A stretch of DNA of 64,000 nt, taken from NCBI RefSeq assembly GCF_016864015.1, contig NZ_CP045067.1, forward strand, positions 2,366,001 through 2,430,000, read 5' to 3'. The stretch comes from Lacinutrix sp. WUR7. GTDB taxonomy: Bacteria > Bacteroidota > Bacteroidia > Flavobacteriales > Flavobacteriaceae. The notes under the pieces are model-generated. The model saw only the letters and a program-made list of their open reading frames with translations, did not search any database and was not told where the DNA came from. Shown in pieces: positions 48,173-56,030 of this stretch. Both the position numbers and the translations under genes were made by a program. Every line of letters begins with the position of its first letter. Position 1 is the first letter of the stretch.

Positions 48173-48712
48173 ATGAAAACTCAAGACATTTGGGAATTGC
48201 ATGCAGACGACATCAAATATTTTATATTCAGTAAAGTAAAAGATGCCGTTGTTGCTGAAGATTTACTCCAAGAAACATTCATTAAAGTGCATACCAAACT
48301 AAACACTTTAAAAGACGAAGACAAATTGAAGTCTTGGTTATTCGCTATAGCAAGGTATACCGTTTTAGATTATTTTAGAAGTAAAAAAGTGGTGTATGAA
48401 ACTACAGATGAAGATTTTATTTTTGAAGAACAAAAACTAGAGCATACTGAAATAGATTGTTTGCATGGTATTATTAAAAGCTTACCTAAAAAGTATAGAG
48501 ATCCTTTGTTTTTAAGTGATATAAAAGGTGTCAAACAACAACAAATAGCAGAACAATTGCACCTACCATTACCTACCATAAAATCCCAGATACAACGTGG
48601 TCGAAAAATGATTGCACAAGGTTTTGTAGACTGTTGCGACTTTGTAATAAATGAAGAAGGTTTTTTAGTTGGAGAAATCAAAGACAAAGCAGACTGTAAA
48701 ATGTGTCATTAA
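48173..48712 (+). CDS. sigZ: SigZ-type ECF sigma factor with Cys-rich C-terminal tail
   Basis: The 179-residue product has region 2 (AEDLLQETFIKVHTKL, SWLFAIARYTVLDYFRSKK) and region 4 (LPKKYRDPLFLSDIKGVKQQQIAEQLHLPLPTIKSQIQRGRK). A tail of about 30 residues carries DCCDFVINEEGFLVGEIKD and ends KADCKMCH, giving four Cys and a His. SigZ proteins lack a classical adjacent anti-sigma gene, and none is seen here. In CorE-type ECF factors a C-terminal Cys-rich domain senses metal directly; a similar role is plausible but inferred. Its upstream neighbour, a Cys-rich peptide, is a natural candidate target or partner. Confidence 0.88.
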   Translation: MKTQDIWELHADDIKYFIFSKVKDAVVAEDLLQETFIKVHTKLNTLKDEDKLKSWLFAIARYTVLDYFRSKKVVYETTDEDFIFEEQKLEHTEIDCLHGIIKSLPKKYRDPLFLSDIKGVKQQQIAEQLHLPLPTIKSQIQRGRKMIAQGFVDCCDFVINEEGFLVGEIKDKADCKMCH

Positions 48713-48775
48713 TACGTACCTTTGTGCAGAATTAAGACGATTTATTTCGTTTTACAACTTACAAATTTACGTAGC

Positions 48776-49390
48776 ATGTCCTTTAAAAAATTAAATCCAG
48801 TATTAAAAGAAGCCTTAGAAACTCTTAATTATGAGGCACCTTTACCTTTTCAGAAAGAAATATTACCAAAGATAAAAGGAGGAGCAAATGTATACGGATT
48901 AGCTCCAAAAGGTTCTGGTAAAACGACAGCTTTAATCATAGCAATCATTCATAAATTAAAAGCAGAAGCTTTTGAAGATTCTCCTAGAGCATTAGTTATT
49001 GTAAAAGACAAGCAAGCCGCTTTAGACTTAAAAGAAGAGTTTGAAAAGTATACTAGATACATGGATTTAAGAATCTATGCAGCTTATGATGAGCAAACTT
49101 TAGACCAACAACGCGAGGAAATTTATTACGGAGTAGATGTTTTAATTGCAACACCAAAACGTTTGAACAAGCTTTACTTTATGAATAGTGTGCATTTAGG
49201 GCAACTTAAATTATTAGCTTTAGATGATGCTGAGTTTTTAATACGTAATAACTACCATAATGATGTTTTACGTGTTACCGAAAGTTTAGCGAAATGTCAA
49301 TATGTGCTTTTAGCCGAAAAAATGCATTCTAAATATGAGCGTCTTCAAGATACAATTATGTACAATGCACAAATAGTAGAAGGGAAATAA
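48776..49390 (+). CDS. Single-lobe DEAD-box-like ATPase protein
   Basis: From the start at 48776 (MSFKKLNPVLKEALETL) there are 204 residues; an upstream start at 48722 would add 18 that look untranslated. A Q-motif-like segment (APLPFQKEILP), motif I (LAPKGSGKTTALI), a Ia-like stretch (RALVIVKDKQAALDL) and a motif II equivalent (LLALDDAEFL) are present, with DDAE in place of DEAD. There is no second RecA lobe: the protein stops after about 200 residues. A full helicase needs both lobes, so this may bind RNA or ATP without unwinding. The family appears conserved in Flavobacteriaceae as a short form. Confidence 0.82.
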   Translation: MSFKKLNPVLKEALETLNYEAPLPFQKEILPKIKGGANVYGLAPKGSGKTTALIIAIIHKLKAEAFEDSPRALVIVKDKQAALDLKEEFEKYTRYMDLRIYAAYDEQTLDQQREEIYYGVDVLIATPKRLNKLYFMNSVHLGQLKLLALDDAEFLIRNNYHNDVLRVTESLAKCQYVLLAEKMHSKYERLQDTIMYNAQIVEGK

Positions 49391-49786
49391 TTACAGCGTA
49401 TGCATCCAGGTGTTTTGTAGTTTTTTAAACACTTTAAGCTCTTTTCTTAAAATAGGAATATATTCTTTTCCATTACTATTGCATTTTTCTAAACGCTTAC
49501 AATGGCTATACAGTCTATTGGTAAGTTGTCTTACAGATGCAATATGTTTGTGCTTTTTATCTGAAAAACGTTCCATTTCTGCATTAATAATTTCAGGAGC
49601 AAGAGAAATAGAATGCTGTACAATATCACCAGAAAAGTAAATGTGTGCATCTTCAGAACCATCTTCTTTTAAGTATGCTAAATCTTGATTTAGATACGTA
49701 GAAATACTTCTAGACAATAGAAAAATATGCAAGGCTTGCTTGTATATTGGTAAGTCTGAAAGATGTGATGGAATATGCGCTAACAT
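49391..49786 (-). CDS. Four-helix-bundle family protein
   Basis: From 49786 (MLAHIPSHLSDLPIYKQAL) there are 131 residues; the longer frame to 49819 overlaps a good -7 box on the minus strand (TAAATTTG, 49807-49814), which favours the shorter start. It is helical throughout, with the LPIYKQAL opening and the QLTNRLYSHCKRL / ELKVFKKLQNTW helices of the small four-helix-bundle (S23-like) group. It shares the LP-x2-K-x-A opening with the broken gene at 50342-50845. Its stop abuts the convergent DEAD-like gene with no spacer. Function unknown. Confidence 0.75.
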   Translation of the reverse strand: MLAHIPSHLSDLPIYKQALHIFLLSRSISTYLNQDLAYLKEDGSEDAHIYFSGDIVQHSISLAPEIINAEMERFSDKKHKHIASVRQLTNRLYSHCKRLEKCNSNGKEYIPILRKELKVFKKLQNTWMHTL

Positions 49787-49858
49787 GATAATTTTTCGGT
49801 TTCCATCAAATTTAGTCACAAGATCGCACTAAATACTTTCGTTTTTAAAGTAATATCA

Positions 49859-49866
49859 TATATTTG
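49859..49866 (+). promoter_or_regulatory. Promoter -7 element of the Lrp gene
   Basis: TATATTTG is a perfect match to TAnnTTTG, 38 bp before the ATG. TTTCG at 49837-49841 is an imperfect upstream partner. Confidence 0.5.
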
Positions 49867-49904
49867 CTTTAATAATTAAATCATTTTAAACAAAAACTTT
49901 AAAA

Positions 49905-50345
49905 ATGAGCTTAGATAATCTTAATTGGAAGATACTGAAATGTTTGCAGGAAAATTCGCGACAATCTAATGCCGCTATTGGTAGGCAAGTTGGTATCACT
50001 TCTCCTGCAGTTTCCGAGCGTATTAAGAAGATGGAAGATTTGGGGATTATTCAAAACCATATCACATTAATTTCTCCTTTTGAGGTTGGTTATCAACTTA
50101 AAGCATTGATTACTTTACATGCTTTTATGGGGAAACTAAAGCCGTTTCTTGAGAAAGTGAAAACCTTTGATGAGGTTATTAATTGTTACCGAATTACGGG
50201 TGACGAAAACATTGTCATGGAAGTGATTTTAAAAAATCAAAAACACCTAGAAACATTTATCGACCAACTTATTGTGTATGGCGAAAGCAAAACGCAAATT
50301 ATTCTTTCGCATGTTGTGAAGAATAATGCTATTAATAAGATTTAA
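49905..50345 (+). CDS. Lrp/AsnC family transcriptional regulator
   Basis: The 146-residue product has an N-terminal helix-turn-helix (LNWKILKCLQENSRQSNAAI, GITSPAVSERIKKMEDLGII) and a C-terminal RAM/ligand domain (about 65-140, CYRITGDENIVMEVILKN, the usual G-x-D-x-x-x pattern). Lrp-type proteins respond to amino acids. It is transcribed alone, and its stop overlaps by 2 bp the stop of the convergent broken four-helix-bundle gene. The target is unknown. Confidence 0.92.
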   Translation: MSLDNLNWKILKCLQENSRQSNAAIGRQVGITSPAVSERIKKMEDLGIIQNHITLISPFEVGYQLKALITLHAFMGKLKPFLEKVKTFDEVINCYRITGDENIVMEVILKNQKHLETFIDQLIVYGESKTQIILSHVVKNNAINKI

Positions 50346-50845
50346 AAACCTTCAAAATTATCCGGATTAAAAGGGATATCCTCATCAGGATCTTTGTCAT
50401 CATAATTTATTCCTGGAGGATTAAAAAGTCCCCAACGGTCAATTATATAATTCCAACAATCAAAAGTTTTAACCCATTCAGCAAATAAAACTCTAAATTC
50501 TTCTACTTCATTTCAAAGTAAATTTAGGTATTCAATATCTTTATAACCATGCATTTGTATGCCACGAATATCAATAATTAATTCTTTTGCCGATTTTCTT
50601 ATAATTGCAGCGTTTTCCATTTTAATATCGTACAGCATATCTTCACCAGAAGCTCCAGCAATTTTGGCAGGAATAATCATAGCGTTTTTTCTTAGGTAGT
50701 CTAAATTACCTTGAATCATTTCGGCTTGAATTTCTTTTTCAAAATCTATCTCTGTATTTTCAACAACTTTCACAATATGATCTACTAGTTTTTGAAGCTG
50801 CATTGCCTTTTTAAAAACAGGCAATTTTTCCCATTGCTCTTTCAT
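50342..50845 (-). pseudogene. Four-helix-bundle protein gene interrupted by an in-frame TGA
   Basis: Starting at 50845 (MKEQWEKLPVFKKAMQLQ) the frame runs 110 codons to TGA at 50513-50515. It then continues in the same frame, without another stop, for 56 more codons to TAA at 50342-50344. The downstream part is clearly protein-like: NEVEEFRVLFAEWVKTFD, then WNYIIDRWGLFNPPG and a Pro/Asp-rich end (DEDIPFNP). No frameshift is involved; one base change (CGA to TGA, Arg to stop) explains it. It is the third gene after an MFS and a VOC gene. It is either a recent pseudogene, a truncated but working protein, a readthrough case or a sequence error. Confidence 0.8.
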
Positions 50846-50858
50846 TCTGATTATTATT

Positions 50859-51233
50859 TTAAATTCGCCAAGGTGGATTTTTTCTATTTTCTCCAGCTTT
50901 ATATAGAATAATATGGTTTCCATCTAAATCCTGTAAATGTGCTTCACTCCATAACCAAGATTTATCTTCGACTTTACTAATAAATGTAATACCTTTATCT
51001 TGAAGTTCTTCAACTTTTTTTTCCAGATTATCATTTTCAAAATAGATAGCTATTAGTTGTTCTTTTGGTAATGCATTTACTTTGTGAATAGAGAATGTGC
51101 TTTCTCCTTCAGGACATGCAAAACGCACATATCTAGGAAGTGCATCTACAATAAGTTGTAAGCCTAAAATTTTGTAGAACACAACCGCTTTTTCGACATC
51201 TAAAGATGGAATAGTAATTTGATTTAAATTCAT
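50859..51233 (-). CDS. VOC superfamily (glyoxalase-like) protein
   Basis: The 124-residue product has two beta-alpha-beta-beta-beta halves. The opening NQITIPSLDVEKAVVFYKIL and the closing AHLQDLDGNHIILYK are typical of VOC proteins, with a Glu/His-type metal site possible. It is close to glyoxalase/bleomycin-resistance relatives, but the reaction cannot be told from sequence. Its start overlaps the MFS stop by 4 bp (ATGA), so it is translationally coupled to the transporter. A joint role in handling a small molecule is plausible. Confidence 0.88.
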   Translation of the reverse strand: MNLNQITIPSLDVEKAVVFYKILGLQLIVDALPRYVRFACPEGESTFSIHKVNALPKEQLIAIYFENDNLEKKVEELQDKGITFISKVEDKSWLWSEAHLQDLDGNHIILYKAGENRKNPPWRI

Positions 51234-52441
51234 TGTTTCCAGTTTTTATTCTTCATATATACCTTTAAAAAGAGGAATAAGACAGCACAAACACCTCCTA
51301 GTATAGCCATAATATACCAAGTGTTATTAAAGCCAAACCCATCTACAAGTCGCATTCCTGCATTATGTCCAAAAATATGCGCAATAGAAAAAGCGATAGA
51401 GTATAATGCCATATATTCTCCTTGATTTCCTTTTTTAGCACGTTGCATAGCAAAGGCATTAGAAAACGGAAAAGCAATCATTTCTCCAACAGTCATTAAA
51501 AACATTCCTATAATTAATATTCCTGTCCAAGTGGTTAGGTTTAATACCAAAAAACTAAGTGCTGTTAATGTTACACCAAAAAGCATTAAACCAGTTTTGG
51601 TGTATTTGGAGTTTTCTAGCCATTTAATTAGAGGCATTTCTAATAGAAAAATGAAAAACCCATTTGCACCTAAAAGTAATCCTATTTGCGATTCGCTTAA
51701 AAAATGTTTTTCTCTGTAATAAATTGGCATGGTAGAAAAGTATTGCAGAAAAATAAAACCAAACAAAAACATAGCCACTAAAAAAATTAAAAAGGACTTG
51801 TCTTTATATGCCGATTCAGGGTTTTCAACAAGGATATCATCTTGTATTTTTGCCTTTTTAGGATTTAATACTAGAATCATTACCATTGTTGCTAGAATGC
51901 AAGTAATACCGTCTACCCAAAATAAACCACTATAGTTCATTTTTGTTATTATAAGCCCGCCAACAGCTGGTCCTGCAGAAAAACCAAGGTTTATGGCAAG
52001 ACGAATAAGTGTTACACTTCTAGTTTTATTTTCTGGTTTACTATACGCACTCAAGGCAACAAACATGGCAGGACGAAACATATCTGCCACTAGCATTACT
52101 AGAAAAATACCAATACATAAAGCGGCAAAAGTGTTTAAGAACTGAAGCGCTACAAATAGTATTCCCGTTAATAATAAACTTCTAACCATTACTTTGTAAT
52201 AGCCAATTTTGTCGGTTAATTTTCCGCCTAACCAAGATCCTGCAACAGAACCTAATCCAAATGCAGACATGATCCATCCTACATCTTTAAGTGTGAACTT
52301 TAAATCTTCTATTAGGTATAGAGATAAAAAAGGAATCACCATAGTTCCGGCTCTATTGATTAAAGTTATAAGTGCAAGCCACCAAACTTCTGTGGAGAGT
52401 CCTTTAAATGTATCTATGTAATTATGTAATAGTTTTTTCAT
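51230..52441 (-). CDS. MFS transporter
   Basis: The 403-residue product has 12 predicted membrane helices. The MFS motif after helix 2 is GSVAGSWLGGKLTDKIGYYK (the G-x3-D-R/K-x-G type), and RLAINLGFSAGPAVGG is near helix 5. It resembles drug-efflux or sugar-type major facilitators; the substrate is unknown. It is the first gene of an operon with the VOC gene and the broken four-helix-bundle gene. A strong hairpin lies about 75 bp upstream. Confidence 0.88.
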   Translation of the reverse strand: MKKLLHNYIDTFKGLSTEVWWLALITLINRAGTMVIPFLSLYLIEDLKFTLKDVGWIMSAFGLGSVAGSWLGGKLTDKIGYYKVMVRSLLLTGILFVALQFLNTFAALCIGIFLVMLVADMFRPAMFVALSAYSKPENKTRSVTLIRLAINLGFSAGPAVGGLIITKMNYSGLFWVDGITCILATMVMILVLNPKKAKIQDDILVENPESAYKDKSFLIFLVAMFLFGFIFLQYFSTMPIYYREKHFLSESQIGLLLGANGFFIFLLEMPLIKWLENSKYTKTGLMLFGVTLTALSFLVLNLTTWTGILIIGMFLMTVGEMIAFPFSNAFAMQRAKKGNQGEYMALYSIAFSIAHIFGHNAGMRLVDGFGFNNTWYIMAILGGVCAVLFLFLKVYMKNKNWKQ

Positions 52442-52514
52442 GTTGGTTGGTTTTAATCGATTCTTGGTTTACTTCATTTGCAAAAAGATTACTTCGTTAA
52501 TAGACCTAAAATAA

Positions 52515-52542
52515 AAAAGTCCAACTACGAAGTTGGACTTTT
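52515..52542 (-). terminator. Terminator-like hairpin upstream of the MFS gene
   Basis: AAAAGTCCAACT and AGTTGGACTTTT form a 12-bp stem around ACGA. On the minus strand a T run follows. It would end a transcript coming from 52571-52675, not the MFS transcript. Confidence 0.7.
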
Positions 52543-52570
52543 AATATTGTATTAATTGATATTTACATCA

Positions 52571-52645
52571 TCATAATATATAAGAAGTCCAACCTGTATT
52601 TCTACAAGTGGTATATTGCTTATTATTTTTAATGACTAAATTCAT
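52571..52645 (-). CDS. Possible 24-residue peptide or small RNA gene
   Basis: The frame reads MNLVIKNNKQYTTCRNTGWT and four more residues. A perfect -7 element TAGCTTTG sits at 52667-52674 on the minus strand, and the hairpin at 52515-52542 closes the unit. The promoter, ORF and terminator together suggest a short transcript. Whether the ORF is translated is uncertain; a small RNA is equally possible. Confidence 0.3.
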   Translation of the reverse strand: MNLVIKNNKQYTTCRNTGWTSYIL

Positions 52646-52719
52646 TTTATTTATAATTTGATCACTCAAAGCTAAACAAAATAATTAGAAGTTGTATTTT
52701 TAAGCCGAAAAATATTACC

Positions 52720-53319
52720 ATGAAAAAATTATTCTATCTATTGATATTGACATCTGTCTTAAGTTGTGCACAAGAAAAACAACCTTTATTAGGTGATACC
52801 GATTGGCAACGAGAACAGAATGCAGATTTTAAAGATGCTTCTAAATCGCCCTTAAAAGCTAAAGATAGAAAGACGTTTAGAACATTAGATTTTTATAAAT
52901 TCGATGCTAATTTTGTAGTAACTGCTATTTTAGAAAGAACACCAGATTCGGAATGGTTTAAAATGAAAACCACTACAGATCGTGTTTCTAAAGAACGTGT
53001 TTATGGCGTTTTATCTTTTCAGTTAAACGGAAATACCTATCGTTTGGATGTTTATCAAGGTCAAGATTTAATGCAGAAAGAAGGTTTTGAAGACTATTTA
53101 TTTCTTCCGTTTATAGATAATACGAATGGCGATACTACCTATGGTGGCGGACGATATATTGATTTGCGCATTCCGGAAGGAGATACTTTAACGCTTGACT
53201 TTAATCAGGCATACAATCCGTTTTGTGCGTATAATGAAAAGTTTTCTTGTCCGATTGTACCTAGAAATAATTATGTAGATGAAAGTGTTGAAGCAGGAGT
53301 GAAGGCTTTTGTGAAGTAG
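52720..53319 (+). CDS. DUF1684 lipoprotein
   Basis: The 199-residue product has a lipoprotein signal (MKKLFYLLILTSVLSC, lipobox VLSC). It carries the DUF1684 core: WQREQNADFKDASKSPL, YGVLSFQLNGNTYRLDVYQ, FLPFIDNTNGDTTYGGGRYI and the C-terminal FNQAYNPFCAYNEKFSCPI. The family is of unknown function. Here it is probably attached to a membrane on the periplasmic side. It is monocistronic. Confidence 0.88.
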   Translation: MKKLFYLLILTSVLSCAQEKQPLLGDTDWQREQNADFKDASKSPLKAKDRKTFRTLDFYKFDANFVVTAILERTPDSEWFKMKTTTDRVSKERVYGVLSFQLNGNTYRLDVYQGQDLMQKEGFEDYLFLPFIDNTNGDTTYGGGRYIDLRIPEGDTLTLDFNQAYNPFCAYNEKFSCPIVPRNNYVDESVEAGVKAFVK

Positions 53320-53341
53320 TACTCAGTCTCAGTCTTCTGTT

Positions 53342-53707
53342 TTACTTTGCTAAAAACATTCCTAAAAAGACAGCTAGAAATCCTAAAACAAAACTAGCAA
53401 TCGTGTATATGGCAAAACTGGTGAAGTCTCCAGATTTTAAAAACAGATGATTTTCATAAGCAAAAGTGGAAAAGGTGGTGAAACCGCCACAAAAACCAGT
53501 TGCTAATAATACCGTTTGGTTAGAAGATAAACTATTGTTTTTAAGCGCATAACCAAGAATTAATCCAATAAGTAAGCTTCCTATTATATTGGCTAAAAAT
53601 GTTCCGTACGGGATTCCGTTTTCAGTGTTATTTAAATATTTTCCAATAATATAACGCAAAACACTACCAAAACCGCCACCAACAAATACGAGTAATAAAT
53701 TCTTCAT
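53342..53707 (-). CDS. crcB: Fluoride channel CrcB/Fluc
   Basis: The 121-residue product has four membrane helices with the Fluc signatures GGGFGSVLRYIIGKYL, PYGTFLANIIGSLLIG and TGFCGGFTTFSTFAYE (the TFSTF phenylalanine box). It forms a dimeric channel that lets fluoride leave the cell. I looked upstream (53708-53780) for a fluoride riboswitch and saw none. It converges with DUF1684 with only 22 bp between the stops. Confidence 0.94.
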   Translation of the reverse strand: MKNLLLVFVGGGFGSVLRYIIGKYLNNTENGIPYGTFLANIIGSLLIGLILGYALKNNSLSSNQTVLLATGFCGGFTTFSTFAYENHLFLKSGDFTSFAIYTIASFVLGFLAVFLGMFLAK

Positions 53708-53821
53708 ATAACAAATATACTACCTAATAAATTACAATAGAATTAATTTTTAAAACATGTTAACCTTTTTAGTTTTTGCGTATTAAAATTTGAATTCCAT
53801 TAATTCATTTTCCTAAATACA

Positions 53822-53870
53822 CTGGTTTGGCCTAAAGGCGTAATCCGAAAAGCCTCAGAATAGAGTAGGT
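53822..53870 (+). promoter_or_regulatory. GC-richer leader upstream of the 687-residue gene
   Basis: The words GGCCTAAAGGCGTAATCC and GAAAAGCCTCAGAATAGAG stand out in an AT-rich gap. GGCC/GGC and AGGC/GCCT can pair in alternative ways, so an RNA element is possible. No known riboswitch class is recognised. Confidence 0.25.
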
Positions 53871-53894
53871 ATATCTTAAATTAAAAAAAAAATC

Positions 53895-55958
53895 ATGGAA
53901 AAATTAAGCGAAAAGCAACTATTGGTTGCTAGACAAGAATTTAGACCTTATTTAACTTCAGGAAGTAAAACGCTTTCAAAATTAAAACTGAAAACACCAT
54001 GGAGTGCTTTTAAACAACAACTAAATACTACTTTTGAATCTTTAGGTTGTGTAGGTTATAATTCGGAAAAAAAACAACTAACAGCAACCGTAAATATTAA
54101 AAGAGCAACAGGGTATTCAGGCGGTTTATGTACTAATGGATCTCATGAGTATGTACGATTCTACTTGAACTATCAAGATGGTGCTGGTTGGGAAGATATG
54201 GGAGTTGTTGGTTTGAATGTACACGATATTCCAACAAAAAAAGACTGTCAAGGAGAAAATGAACTGCCTATGTCTTACGTGCTTAGGTTGAATATTAGTC
54301 CTAAAAAGAAAGTATGTACGGTTGCTAATTTACCAACCGTAAGAGCTGTTCTTGCTTGGAATACAATTCCCGAACCAAATGATCCAAACCTAACAAAAGG
54401 AACTTATGTATGGAGTGATAAAAAAGATGCTCGAATTCAAATTACTCCATTACAATTTTTTATTCCAAATTTCCCGGTTTTAGAGATGGATGATCTGTTG
54501 CATGCAGCTCTGTTAAAACCTAATTTATCATTAAATACTATTGCTTTTGATAAGCCGGAATACATGTTGGCATTACAAAAAGTAAAACAATATATAACTC
54601 CTAAAGACTTACCTTTTAAGGAACTTGTACGTTTATATACAAAAGATAAAATTGAGCCACATAGATTTGGTTATAAATTATTGAATAAGATTCAAAATAC
54701 TCCATTTACTGGCAATGTTAGTGCTATTTCGAATTTGTTTGAAATGAACAATGTTTCGCTATCAGACAGTTTAATTCATTTAAATAATCTTGAGTGTAAT
54801 ACAAATTATGAAGAATTGATTTGTGTAGGAGCAGATTACAATAGAGGTGCTTTAGTTGGAACCATTAAGGTGAAAAAATCTTCTGGATATAGCGGAAGTC
54901 TTTGCAGTAGCGGAAGTAAAGAGTTTGTATCTTTTTGGTTGCAAACGGAAGAGAATTGTGAATGGGTTCATGCTGGTACATCTTCTGTTACCGTATATGA
55001 CATAGATAACATACCTAGTGATGGTTTGTTTTATTCCGTAGTTTTACCTTATAATTTTGAGGATTTAAAAAAGAATTGCAGTACACCAAATGTTTTAAAA
55101 GTGCGTGCTGTATTATCATGGAATGTTCCTCCAAATGATATGAATTGTTCCAGTTGGGGAAATGTTGTAGAATCTTATATACAATTAAAACCGAAAGATT
55201 CATGGCATAGTATTGGTCCTAAATTAACGGTTATTGGAGGAGTTAGAGTCGAAGATATTGGGAGTGATGGTTTAACAAAACCAGGAACTTTCTTTGATTA
55301 TTATGATACACCAGTGCCTTATGATAATTGTGCTTTTGCTAGATTAATAATGGTTGAAGCAAAAACAAATGCATTTGCTGGTCAGAAATATAAAATTAGA
55401 GTAGATAATCTTACTACGGGAGAAAGTAATTATTTAAACAAGTCATTCAAATTAGATGATAATTCAGAATCTACTGCTAATGCTGATAATGAATATACCT
55501 ATTATGGTGATGCTACTAACAATGAAAATAATATTGTTGCTAGATTTATACCTGGAAATAATGACTTATTGAAAATTACATTAGAGCACTTAGATGGTTC
55601 GATTCCTGATAGTCAAGTCATTCAAATGGATAATACTATTCCTGATTTAACTTTGGATATAGTTAATTATGGTGAATGTTCTCATTTTGTAAAAGGAAGT
55701 CCTATAACTGGAAGTTTTTCTGTGGAAGAAACCCATTTAGAAGAATTTATTTTACATACAAGTTTAACCGATGTGGCTCATCATACTATTGCAAGCGGAA
55801 CCGCTTCAACTAGTGGTGATTTTACAGTGCATACTTCTAGTACTAAAAATTGTGGTGAAATATCTTTAACTGCAAGACATAGAGTCATCCTGGACAGTAA
55901 AAGGATATATCCAGCAAGAAATATTAGAAAAATTGTTTGTTTAAAGGATCCAGTTTAA
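53895..55958 (+). CDS. Uncharacterised protein with two copies of a GYSGxLC domain
   Basis: The 687-residue product has no signal peptide and no membrane segment. Two homologous domains are visible, at about 45-200 and 297-450. Each has LxCVG, a repeated strand such as TATVNIKRATGYSGGLC or GTIKVKKSSGYSGSLC, GSHEYVRFYL or GSKEFVSFWL, and later VRAVLAWN or VRAVLSWN. Between them is a helical linker; the C-terminal 240 residues are beta-rich with an immunoglobulin-like look. The paired Cys residues are unusual for a protein with no export signal. I know no function. It stands alone, with a leader element upstream. Confidence 0.75.
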   Translation: MEKLSEKQLLVARQEFRPYLTSGSKTLSKLKLKTPWSAFKQQLNTTFESLGCVGYNSEKKQLTATVNIKRATGYSGGLCTNGSHEYVRFYLNYQDGAGWEDMGVVGLNVHDIPTKKDCQGENELPMSYVLRLNISPKKKVCTVANLPTVRAVLAWNTIPEPNDPNLTKGTYVWSDKKDARIQITPLQFFIPNFPVLEMDDLLHAALLKPNLSLNTIAFDKPEYMLALQKVKQYITPKDLPFKELVRLYTKDKIEPHRFGYKLLNKIQNTPFTGNVSAISNLFEMNNVSLSDSLIHLNNLECNTNYEELICVGADYNRGALVGTIKVKKSSGYSGSLCSSGSKEFVSFWLQTEENCEWVHAGTSSVTVYDIDNIPSDGLFYSVVLPYNFEDLKKNCSTPNVLKVRAVLSWNVPPNDMNCSSWGNVVESYIQLKPKDSWHSIGPKLTVIGGVRVEDIGSDGLTKPGTFFDYYDTPVPYDNCAFARLIMVEAKTNAFAGQKYKIRVDNLTTGESNYLNKSFKLDDNSESTANADNEYTYYGDATNNENNIVARFIPGNNDLLKITLEHLDGSIPDSQVIQMDNTIPDLTLDIVNYGECSHFVKGSPITGSFSVEETHLEEFILHTSLTDVAHHTIASGTASTSGDFTVHTSSTKNCGEISLTARHRVILDSKRIYPARNIRKIVCLKDPV

Positions 55959-55978
55959 AAGTCAAATACGTAATAAAA

Positions 55979-56013
55979 AAAGAAAAGCAGCTCCATTAGG
56001 GCTGCTTTTCTAT
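55979..56013. terminator. Bidirectional terminator between convergent genes
   Basis: AGAAAAGCAGC and GCTGCTTTTCT form an 11-bp stem with a 9-base loop. It serves the + strand gene and the SRPBCC gene. Confidence 0.85.
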
Positions 56014-56030
56014 TACTACGCTGGAATAAA

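Noticed and set aside
53708-53780. Fluoride riboswitch before crcB
   Set aside because: No GGNGATGG-type core or pseudoknot words were found; the region is plain AT-rich.
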